From positions 1-12,436 of the forward strand of contig JBMFTZ010000025.1 in the NCBI GenBank assembly GCA_049966775.1: 12,436 nt of DNA, read 5' to 3'. Under the pieces are notes generated by a model. That model made no database searches. It saw only the letters and a list, made by a program, of their open reading frames with translations, and was not told the origin of the DNA. The stretch comes from JAKAWW01 sp049966775 (GTDB lineage Archaea > Micrarchaeota > Micrarchaeia > Micrarchaeales > Micrarchaeaceae). Position numbers and translations under genes: made by a program. Positions 1 through 6,772 of this stretch are shown here, in pieces; within the stretch, counting starts at the first letter, position 1; each line of letters starts with the position of its first letter.

Positions 1-1117
1 CTGCTCCCCCATTTGTTTGTGATACAAACCTGTGTAATATATTAAAAGATACAATGCCGTTCTGCGACCTTTTGAACGTGCTGTTAGCCAAATTTAAATA
101 AGAAGGCGCATATGGCGACGGGTAGTAATAATCGCTTTGCATTGCTGTTTTAATCGGCATTATGTTGATAAGCGATTTGCCCGGGCCGGAAAGCAGGAGC
201 TTCGTGCCGTTATCGAGGTAACTGAATATGCTCGATGGATATACAAGATAAGGCTTGGCTGGCGGTGTTGTGTTTAGCGTTGAAGTGACAAGCCCTCCCA
301 TGTTGCAGAGGTTGCTGTTTATATCCGCAGCATCGGGCATTGCAAGTATGAAGTACGGGCTTTGGAACTGCGATGGTATGCTGCTGCATGTGGTGCCGCT
401 GTTGATGATTATGGTGCCATAATCGAAAGCGCTGCTCATTGTATTCGCACTTGTCGCGTACATGTTGCCCACCAATGTGGCTTGCGGCAGCGCGCTTGCT
501 TCATGTACGGTTTGCGGATCTGCAGCTTCGACGCTGTATAAATCCGGCTTGCCGTTGAGAGATATGCTCGCAGTGCTGTTGAGCGGGTATGTAAACGTGC
601 CATAGCTTGAGTTTACTGTTGCAAGTGCGGTATATAGGGCGCTAAGCGTGAAAGGCCCGCTCTGGAATACCTCTATACTTACGTTGCTTATCGAGAGATT
701 GAAATACCTGCCTGACGCATCGTGCTCCATTGCAGTTGTGAAGCTTTGCATTGTGCTGTTCATTGTGCCGCTCATGTTCGTGCCATATATGATGCCGTTG
801 TACATGAGCGATTCAATCGCATGCTGGGTATTGTTCACGAAATGGTAGTGCCTCAGCGAAGGCGTGCCCTCATATGCCACAAGCGCGTTCAGCGCGCTCG
901 ACAGGCTGCTTCTGGCATATACTGCTGAGCTTGCCTGGAGCGTGCCTATAAAGCTACCCATGCTGCCCAGGGATTGAGATTGCGCGGCGGTCGTATCGTA
1001 GCTTATGTTCAGCGTCACGTACATGATAAGCTCCCCTGTCATGAGCACAAGCAGAACTATCGTTACGAGCGTGAGCAGTATGCCCTTCCTTGTTCTTACT
1101 AGTTTTCTCAGCGCCAT
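1..1117 (-). CDS. Membrane-anchored, Ser/Thr/Asn-rich surface protein (partial, C-terminus off the left edge)
   Basis: I translated this frame by hand: it is open from an ATG at 1117 to the window edge (372 codons, no stop). The start overlaps the end of the preceding gene by 10 bases (ATGGCGCTGA holds this start and that gene's TGA), which suggests translational coupling. Residues 1-12 are basic (RKLVRTRKG); residues 13-35 form one hydrophobic helix, an uncleaved anchor or pilin-like leader after KG. There is no Glu at +5, so a canonical class III signal is not shown. The rest is rich in Ser, Thr, Asn, Ala and Tyr with many N-x-S/T sequons, and has two cysteines (about 244 and 271), all fitting an exported, possibly glycosylated domain. 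I do not recognise a family. It is the fourth gene of the surface-protein operon. The reading frame is secure; the role is inferred from context. Confidence 0.85.
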   Translation of the reverse strand, partial: MALRKLVRTRKGILLTLVTIVLLVLMTGELIMYVTLNISYDTTAAQSQSLGSMGSFIGTLQASSAVYARSSLSSALNALVAYEGTPSLRHYHFVNNTQHAIESLMYNGIIYGTNMSGTMNSTMQSFTTAMEHDASGRYFNLSISNVSIEVFQSGPFTLSALYTALATVNSSYGTFTYPLNSTASISLNGKPDLYSVEAADPQTVHEASALPQATLVGNMYATSANTMSSAFDYGTIIINSGTTCSSIPSQFQSPYFILAMPDAADINSNLCNMGGLVTSTLNTTPPAKPYLVYPSSIFSYLDNGTKLLLSGPGKSLINIMPIKTAMQSDYYYPSPYAPSYLNLANSTFKRSQNGIVSFNILHRFVSQTNGGA

Positions 1118-3285
1118 AGCACCACGCTTACGTTGTACATGCGTGCAGTACCGTTGACATCTATGCTAAGCGGCGTAGAAGCTTTGCTTACTATATACGC
1201 GCTTGACAAGGTGGTCGGCACGACGCCCTGTGTGTAATTTACGTTGTTCTGCACGGAAACGCCGTATCTGCCGCTGTAGTCATTGCTATTGCCTATCATC
1301 GGCCACCATCCGCTTAGATTCGCATACGATATGGGTGTGCCGTAAATTCCCTCCTGCCTTATCGCTGCGATTTGCTTCGGGGTGAGTGACATGTTATAAA
1401 GCTGCACATCTGCTATCTGGCCATTAAATTGGTTGCCATCGCACTGCATGTATTGGGCTCCGATGGAAATGCGGCTGTTGCTGTTAAAGTTGTTCGTGTT
1501 GGTGTCGTTTGTGCCGTTACCGTCAAATTGCCAGAAATAATGCGGGTAAGCCACCGATACGGCTACAAAATGCCATTGGTTGTTGAAAACGCTCGATGGC
1601 GTCATGCCCTTTACATAGCCTTCCGTGTCGGCGGAGCTGCATCTGTGTAGCACAAGTCCCGTGCCGCTGCTCAGGAAGCCGAAAGCCTGATAACTTTGCA
1701 GTGAAAAGAAAGGTATGGTCCAGCTATCCGCAGTGTTTGGATTTGGATGCGGCCTTACCCACATTGTTATGGTAAAATTGTAATTTGTGCCGCCTATGCC
1801 ATGGCTGGTGCCATAGACGTAGCTTGTCGAGGAGAAAGATGTGGAAGAGTATGAACCACTGAATGTTGACACCCTGAGCGCTGGCGCGTATGTGTTATTT
1901 ATAAACAAGCCTATGTCCTCTGAAGGGTAAATGCTGCTCAGCACAGTGCTTGCAAGCTCGCCTTGGCCGTTCAGGTACATGGTTGCAAGGGCGCGAAGGA
2001 TGCTCTCATGGGGTTGCATTATGTAGCTGCCGAACGCGTACACCATGGTGCCGCTCGCGACGTAGGCATTGCCATATGCTAGCGCTATATTGGCAAACGA
2101 AGTTTGGCTGGATGAAGGCAGCGTTGCGTTCCAAAGCATCGTATCCATCGATATGTTATACGCTTGGAAAGCATTGCCGTTTATAAGCGTGTATAGATTG
2201 CCTCCTGCAACAGAAGGCTCTGTGCCCTGGCCTTGCGAAACGGTGGGATATGAGAATACTGTTTTGCCACTGGCATTGTAAGCGTATATGCCGCTAGTGG
2301 TCTCCGCATAGACATTTGATCCGTCAAACGCTATCCCCTTAACCTGGGCGCCCAAGTATGTCGAAGCAATGACGCTGCCATCAGTGCCAAGCGTGTACAG
2401 GCTCGAGCCGCTGCCGACTATAATCTTGTTTCCCACTGTTATGGGCAGAGTGATATAGCCTGCCGCCAGCGGGGTGCTCCATAGCTTGATGAGCTGTTTC
2501 CCCGCAAGTGCAAAAGCATAAACATAGTTTTGTGCGGAGGAATTAGCGGCAACGATGAATTCGCCGTTTGCATATACTGGCGGCAATGCCGAATACGGTG
2601 AGCTGACCGAGCCGTCCGCTATGGTGCTCCCGTTAATCGGGCTCAAAATGTAAAAATTTGTGCCGCTGGTCAAGGTTGCATAGCCGTCTTCTATAAGTAT
2701 CGGATAACCTGGTTCTGGTAGCACGCCTATGTCATAGTCCCAAAGCTTTGAGCCGTTATAGATGTTTGCAGCGATAATGTAATCCGTGCTATTTGCCAGC
2801 AATAACTCATTCTGGTATGCGGCAGGTGTCGTCTCAACTGTCGAACCTGCATTGAATGAATACTCCAGCTTGCCATTTGTGGCGTTAAGTGCATAGAGGT
2901 AGTCTCCTGAAGCCGCGAACGCCATGCCTTTGGCCGCAACTACTGTGCTTATTACCGAATTGCCCGTGTTGAAAGTGAAGAGCGTATACGCGTCTCTAGG
3001 CCCGTATTGCGCGCTGGAGCTCATGTTGGTGTAATGGCCAGCCTGCGGCCACGTGTACGCTTGCGTACCACCCACTGTGATGTTGCCTATCGCTTGCTCA
3101 TAGTAAAGCGATGAGGGTGTTACGTATAGCAGGTTGTCCAATATGCTTGACGCTTCTGATGCCGGTATTGAAGAGGCGCTGGTTGTAATCGAATGGACGT
3201 AAAGCAGTATCGAAATGCCCGCGACCGCAACAATCAGAGCGAAAACCGCATCAAGCGTGAATATGAAGCCTTTCATGTTTTTCAT
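1108..3285 (-). CDS. Membrane-anchored PQQ-like beta-propeller plus LamG-like domain protein
   Basis: About 725 residues from ATG 3285, four bases after the preceding stop. An in-frame GTG at 3300 (overlapping that gene) and ATG at 3276 are alternatives; the last leaves MKGFIFTLDAVF at the very N-terminus. Residues 5-30 are KG plus a hydrophobic helix resembling archaeal pilin-like leaders, with Asp rather than the usual Glu. Residues about 120-420 contain eight repeats of a tyrosine-aromatic strand followed by an NG/DG turn and another strand (DYLYALNATNGK, SGIYAYNASGK, TMVYAF), the pattern of PQQ/quinoprotein-type propeller blades. Residues about 489-648 form a LamG/concanavalin-like domain ending in LTPKQIAAIRQEGI. 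A further GWWP...NDYSG module at 658-673 follows it. The only cysteines (about 549 and 615) lie inside the LamG domain. Probably extracytoplasmic, binding glycans or matrix; substrate unknown. No enzymatic motif is visible and cofactor binding is not shown. Confidence 0.85.
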   Translation of the reverse strand: MKNMKGFIFTLDAVFALIVAVAGISILLYVHSITTSASSIPASEASSILDNLLYVTPSSLYYEQAIGNITVGGTQAYTWPQAGHYTNMSSSAQYGPRDAYTLFTFNTGNSVISTVVAAKGMAFAASGDYLYALNATNGKLEYSFNAGSTVETTPAAYQNELLLANSTDYIIAANIYNGSKLWDYDIGVLPEPGYPILIEDGYATLTSGTNFYILSPINGSTIADGSVSSPYSALPPVYANGEFIVAANSSAQNYVYAFALAGKQLIKLWSTPLAAGYITLPITVGNKIIVGSGSSLYTLGTDGSVIASTYLGAQVKGIAFDGSNVYAETTSGIYAYNASGKTVFSYPTVSQGQGTEPSVAGGNLYTLINGNAFQAYNISMDTMLWNATLPSSSQTSFANIALAYGNAYVASGTMVYAFGSYIMQPHESILRALATMYLNGQGELASTVLSSIYPSEDIGLFINNTYAPALRVSTFSGSYSSTSFSSTSYVYGTSHGIGGTNYNFTITMWVRPHPNPNTADSWTIPFFSLQSYQAFGFLSSGTGLVLHRCSSADTEGYVKGMTPSSVFNNQWHFVAVSVAYPHYFWQFDGNGTNDTNTNNFNSNSRISIGAQYMQCDGNQFNGQIADVQLYNMSLTPKQIAAIRQEGIYGTPISYANLSGWWPMIGNSNDYSGRYGVSVQNNVNYTQGVVPTTLSSAYIVSKASTPLSIDVNGTARMYNVSVVLWR
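1301..1323 (-). repeat. 23-base identical segment shared with 5149-5171
   Basis: This is the partner of 5149-5171. It encodes ANLSGWWP near the C-terminus of the propeller-LamG protein, after the end of its LamG-like domain. Confidence 0.7.
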
Positions 3286-3289
3286 TTTA

Positions 3290-3835
3290 TCACTCGACAC
3301 CGAATGGGGTATTGGTCCAAAGCTCTATTGTGACCTGCACTGGCATCCCATCTATATGGCTGCTTCTTTTCTCAACGTATACCGTGAGCGAATTGTGTGC
3401 TCCTGGGTTTTCTCCTATCGAGATATTCAATGCGCCGCCGCTGCTTGTTTGGCCGGTTATTGTTATGTAGTAGTCAAATCCTATGCCAAGGGCCTGCTTT
3501 GTGGCTTGGTAGTTGTTGTTTGACATCGACATTAACGTGTAAAGCTTGTCGGGATCTATGCTGCTGGTGTTTGAGCCTATGCCGACGCCTATGCCGCTCC
3601 ATGTGGCGGGGTTGGTCGTATCAACATAGCTGTTCCAGTTGCTAGGCGAGCCCGGCGAAAGCAGCGTTGAGGCAAGCGCACTTGCCTGAAGCTGCATGAT
3701 TGTGGCACCATTGCCGTAAGCGATGGAAAGCTGGGAGTTAATCTGGTACCATGTGAACGCCAGTATTGTTATCGCGATGCTAAATATGACTATCGCGAAT
3801 ATGACATCGAAGCTCCAAAACTGCGCTTTCATCAT
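3290..3835 (-). CDS. Small pilin-like membrane-anchored protein
   Basis: 181 residues from ATG 3835; the frame extends upstream to 3895, but that part overlaps the previous gene's 3' end and reads as a non-leader sequence, whereas 3835 begins MMKAQFWSFDVIFAIVIF one base after that gene's TAG. The N-terminus is a short basic leader, A|Q, then a long hydrophobic helix (residues 5-28), the arrangement of archaeal class III/pilin-like leaders, although the acidic residue is Asp at +6 and not Glu at +5. The remaining 150 residues are polar and Ser/Asn/Gly-rich, include LLSPGSPSNW (a pattern I associate with archaeal pilin-like proteins) and have no cysteine. Its size and place between two giant surface proteins fit a minor pilin-like subunit or anchor. 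No specific family is recognised. Confidence 0.8.
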   Translation of the reverse strand: MMKAQFWSFDVIFAIVIFSIAITILAFTWYQINSQLSIAYGNGATIMQLQASALASTLLSPGSPSNWNSYVDTTNPATWSGIGVGIGSNTSSIDPDKLYTLMSMSNNNYQATKQALGIGFDYYITITGQTSSGGALNISIGENPGAHNSLTVYVEKRSSHIDGMPVQVTIELWTNTPFGVE

Positions 3836-3836
3836 G

Positions 3837-6560
3837 CTATCCCAGCGAAACATTAAGCTTTTCAACCATAGGCAAGCCTTGCTGATAAAGGGCATCTACC
3901 TCGCCTGAAGTCAATGCAGTATTATAGACCTGCACATCTGCAATGCTGCCATTAAACAGCCTTCCGGGACAGTCTGTAGAGCCTATCGCAAAATTGTATG
4001 GGCATGAACTTGCGCCAGCTTGCAGGCTCGGCACGCTTGCCAATGTGCCATTTATCCATTGCCCGTTTACATTTAGAGATACCGACTGCTTGTTTAATAT
4101 TACAGCGACAAAATTCCATGCATTATAAGTCACTTTTGGACCTGTAGTAGGTACAAAGTCGTTGCACCATGTAGCCATGCTTATGTGGCCGCTACTGCCT
4201 TGAAGGCTGAGCAGCAACCCTTTTCCAGTGCATGCTTCCCCGTCAATCCTGACTATGCCGGCATAAGTCGAATCGCCCTGTATTGGTTTTGGGTAGATCC
4301 ATGCCACAACCGTTGCCACATCGGTGCCATTAGGGAGCGGAGATTTGGTGGAAGCGATCCATGATGTTTGGAGGCTGTTGAAATAGGTAGCATGCTGATT
4401 GAGGTTGCCAATGTAATACACATTTCGGTACACTACCCCGCTCGCAACACCGTTGTTGCCGTTGGAAGAATAATCATTTGCGTTGCCGTTGAGAGGCCAC
4501 CATCCTATCAGGCCTGCATTGCTTATTGGCAAACCACTAATGCCATTTTCATATTGTTGCATCACCTGTTGCGGTGAGAGTGCAGTGTTGTACAGTTGCA
4601 CATTGCTTATTGTGCCGTTGAATACGTTCATGCCAGGATATGCGCCACCTATATTAAAGCCATTTACAAATGTGCCTATGGTTCCATTGCCTGGCCCTGT
4701 TGCAACAAGATCGCCGTTGATATAAACGCTCAAAGTGTTCTTGTTGCCGTTCCAAATACCTGTTACAAGATACCATTTGCCCGGAGAGATCGTGCCGCCT
4801 GCTGGCTGGTTTTGGAATGTATTGGCTTGGTTGCTCCATCTTATTACAGCAGCACCACCTGAACCAGTTACACCTATGTCGAGTGTTTCGTGCGTGTTCC
4901 TGTTTCCATAGATCTCGGCTATGTTCTGCCAGTATGAGCCCTTGCCTGTGTTGTTTATCCATGCGGATATTGTCAGGTTTGTGGTGCCGAAAAGCAGGTT
5001 ACCTGTTATAGCGCTGCTCTGGCCATTGAAATACGCAGAAGTGAGGCTTGTGGGTGCTGGCATGCTTGTCCATTGCACATTCTGCATCGTACCGGTGTTG
5101 CCGTAGCCGCTTAGGTCGTAGGCGTTGCTGCCATATCCTAAATCCAAAGGCCACCATCCGCTTAGATTCGCTGCCATGGTGGCATTGCCGTTGAACGGTG
5201 TTATGGTAACATTTGCAGTTCCTATTGTTGCTGGATTTGCAGTTAGGAATTCGTTCAGCACACCTGAGCTGTTTGTATCGTTAGCTATGAAGCTGTTTAT
5301 AGTGCCGATAGCGCCCTTGCTTGTGACAAAGCCTACTGGTATACCCGTCGCATTGGTGCCAGCCTTGCTTATGGCCTTTGCATCAAACTGCATTATACTT
5401 CCGTATTGCATTCCGCCTCCCACACCGTTGTTGCCGTTGCCGCTGTAATCGTTTAAGTTGCCGTTGAGCGGCCACCAGGAAATGATACGCGATGGCATGA
5501 CGGGAGCGCCGCCTATGCCCTCCTTATAAAGCGACATGATCTGCGGGGCTGTAAGGTTTATCGAATAAGCCTGCACATTAGCTATGAGGCTGTCGTAGTT
5601 GTTGACCATCCCTGCGGGCTTTGCGCCACTGATGTATGTGGTCCAGTAGTCTGTTGCGCCAGATGATGAATATTGCCCACTGGCGGTGCCTACTGCAATG
5701 CCATTTACATAGAAAGTCTCTGTGCCGGATCCTGCTGGGTTGTAGGTAACTGCAAGCATATGCCAACCGGGATACTGTACCCCATAGCTTATCGGATTGT
5801 TGGAATTCACCCCCCAAATCCATCCAAACACGACAAGCCCCTCCTCGCTCAGAAACGGCATGTTCCAGCACCCACCAGGGGGGCACGAAGTAACGCCAAA
5901 TATCGGTCCGTTCGCACTTGGCGTTATATAAGCCCATGCTACTGCAGTAAGCGGGTTGTTGCCGCCAAAATAAGAAGTAACGCTGCCGTAAGCGTAGTTT
6001 GCGCCATTGAAGCCGCCCGCCTTCTCATTCACCGGCACATTGACATTTACGTTCTCAAAGAGGCTCGACTGGCTCGGCGGTTTTTGATCTATATACACAT
6101 AATTGTTTTCGTTTGCCAGGGTTATATAGCCCTTGTATATCGGTATCTGATATATATAGATTCCACCGCCGCTTTGTTGCTCTGTTCCGTTTATCACAAG
6201 ATTCCTTGCAGTGCTGAAGCTGTATGCACTTAGTGTTTGCGTCCCAACCTTCATCTGGCCTATCACAACACCGGTGTTGGATATTGAAATGTTGTACGGG
6301 AGTGTCCCGATGGAGCCAACAGCAGGTATCGTGGCATAGTAGCCATTTCCCGCTGTCTCCGCTTGATCTATATACACCGCGATGTTCTGCACCTGCAGCT
6401 GGAGCTGTGAGTACTCCTGCTGGTTTAAGGTTATCGCCCTCTGCGATGCCACGAGGGCGAAGAGTATAATAAATACGATGAGCACGAAAGAATACACAAT
6501 CAGGAATTCAAGGGCTATCTGTGCCCTGTTTCTGCTTAAAGCCATTGTATCCATCATCAT
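3837..6560 (-). CDS. Class III signal peptide protein with three LamG-like modules
   Basis: 907 residues from the first of three consecutive ATGs (6560); ATG 6545 is an attractive alternative because it leaves an 8-residue leader (MALSRNRA). The leader matches the archaeal class III (pilin-type) signal: RA|QIALEF, with Gln at +1 and Glu at +5, then a hydrophobic helix to about residue 38. Such leaders are processed by archaeal prepilin peptidases and allow assembly through the helix. Three LamG/concanavalin-like modules follow at about 166-349, 469-674 and 687-896, each ending in a typical helix (LTAPQIMSLYKEGI, LSPQQVMQQYENGI, LTSGEVDALYQQGL). WWP strand motifs lie at 362, 469 and 687. Cysteines number six (226, 231, 777, 799, 853, 864), in the first and third modules only, fitting disulphides outside the cell. 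First gene of the operon; likely an adhesin or a giant pilin-like subunit. The ligand is unknown. Confidence 0.88.
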   Translation of the reverse strand: MMMDTMALSRNRAQIALEFLIVYSFVLIVFIILFALVASQRAITLNQQEYSQLQLQVQNIAVYIDQAETAGNGYYATIPAVGSIGTLPYNISISNTGVVIGQMKVGTQTLSAYSFSTARNLVINGTEQQSGGGIYIYQIPIYKGYITLANENNYVYIDQKPPSQSSLFENVNVNVPVNEKAGGFNGANYAYGSVTSYFGGNNPLTAVAWAYITPSANGPIFGVTSCPPGGCWNMPFLSEEGLVVFGWIWGVNSNNPISYGVQYPGWHMLAVTYNPAGSGTETFYVNGIAVGTASGQYSSSGATDYWTTYISGAKPAGMVNNYDSLIANVQAYSINLTAPQIMSLYKEGIGGAPVMPSRIISWWPLNGNLNDYSGNGNNGVGGGMQYGSIMQFDAKAISKAGTNATGIPVGFVTSKGAIGTINSFIANDTNSSGVLNEFLTANPATIGTANVTITPFNGNATMAANLSGWWPLDLGYGSNAYDLSGYGNTGTMQNVQWTSMPAPTSLTSAYFNGQSSAITGNLLFGTTNLTISAWINNTGKGSYWQNIAEIYGNRNTHETLDIGVTGSGGAAVIRWSNQANTFQNQPAGGTISPGKWYLVTGIWNGNKNTLSVYINGDLVATGPGNGTIGTFVNGFNIGGAYPGMNVFNGTISNVQLYNTALSPQQVMQQYENGISGLPISNAGLIGWWPLNGNANDYSSNGNNGVASGVVYRNVYYIGNLNQHATYFNSLQTSWIASTKSPLPNGTDVATVVAWIYPKPIQGDSTYAGIVRIDGEACTGKGLLLSLQGSSGHISMATWCNDFVPTTGPKVTYNAWNFVAVILNKQSVSLNVNGQWINGTLASVPSLQAGASSCPYNFAIGSTDCPGRLFNGSIADVQVYNTALTSGEVDALYQQGLPMVEKLNVSLG
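4449..4505 (-). repeat. WWP...NDYSxNGNNG coding repeat, copy 2
   Basis: Encodes GWWPLNGNANDYSSNGNNG, residues 686-704 of the 907-residue protein, starting its third LamG-like module. It matches the copy at 5424-5480 at protein level and closely in DNA. LamG-type domains of this sort commonly open with such a strand, so this is a domain-duplication signature and not a mobile repeat. Confidence 0.75.
5149..5171 (-). repeat. 23-base identical segment shared with 1301-1323
   Basis: The 23 bases are identical to 1301-1323 in the propeller-LamG gene. Both copies encode ANLSGWWP with the same codons. Synonymous identity over this length in two otherwise diverged genes suggests recent duplication or gene conversion among the LamG modules of the operon. 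Confidence 0.7.
5424..5480 (-). repeat. WWP...NDYSGNGNNG coding repeat, copy 1
   Basis: Encodes SWWPLNGNLNDYSGNGNNG, residues 361-379 of the 907-residue protein. Unlike copy 2 it is not followed by a complete LamG-like module: about 90 residues of unrelated Ala/Thr/Asn-rich sequence come before the next WWP motif, so it may be a remnant or a permuted C-terminal strand of the first module. Confidence 0.7.
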
Positions 6561-6572
6561 ATCTCATATAAG

Positions 6573-6583
6573 AATTAAAAGAT
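6573..6583 (-). promoter_or_regulatory. Possible TATA-like element for the surface-protein operon
   Basis: On the minus strand the A/T-rich stretch ATCTTTTAATT lies about 18 bases before ATG 6560 and about 33 before ATG 6545. A start of transcription about 25 bases downstream would fall inside the triple-ATG stretch, which would favour the inner ATG 6545 as the true start. No transcript evidence is available. Confidence 0.35.
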
Positions 6584-6744
6584 ATCGCAAAATGCAGATT
6601 ACATAGAATGCACGCACATGATTGAGAAGCACGCTTCAGGCTTCCGCGGGTGAAAAGCTTGCTGCGGTGATGGATTGATGGCAGGCGTGGGCTGGACAGC
6701 TCTTGCTAGTCCCATCAAAGCGCGTGGCGCATAATGGCAATGTC

Positions 6745-6752
6745 TAATAAAT
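6745..6752 (+). promoter_or_regulatory. TATA-like box for the helicase gene
   Basis: TAATAAAT is centred about 24 bases before ATG 6773, the spacing expected for a leaderless archaeal transcript. A second A/T stretch, TAAATATA at 6761-6768, is too close to the start codon to serve it. No Shine-Dalgarno sequence precedes this ATG, which supports leaderless initiation. Confidence 0.45.
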
Positions 6753-6772
6753 CTCTTTTCTAAATATAGATT

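Larger units (their letters stand above)
6561..6772. other. Divergent intergenic region
   Basis: These 212 bases separate the minus-strand surface operon from the plus-strand helicase. I find no tRNA or convincing gene. An ORF from 6618 stops after 11 codons, and its frame continues after that stop for 26 more codons to 6734, too little to call a pseudogene. Two candidate promoters lie at the two ends. Confidence 0.6.

Noticed and set aside
3836..3895. Upstream extension of the small pilin-like protein to ATG 3895
   Set aside because: It would overlap the previous gene and push the pilin-like leader 20 residues inward. ATG 3835 follows the previous stop by one base.
5673..6233. 186-codon plus-strand frame opposite the triple-LamG gene
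   Set aside because: The minus-strand frame carries recognisable class III leader and LamG motifs; the plus-strand product has an implausible composition.
6655..6720. Possible C/D box small RNA suggested by GTGATGG and TTGATGG
   Set aside because: No matching D box (CTGA) or guide arrangement was found downstream.
6618..6734. Possible small or broken gene: ATG, 11 codons, TGA, then 26 open codons in the same frame
   Set aside because: Short, no recognisable protein, no ribosome binding site, and in a promoter region. A chance reading is more likely.
6761..6768. TAAATATA as the helicase TATA box
   Set aside because: Only five bases separate it from the ATG, so transcription would begin inside the coding sequence. 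The box at 6745-6752 has proper spacing.
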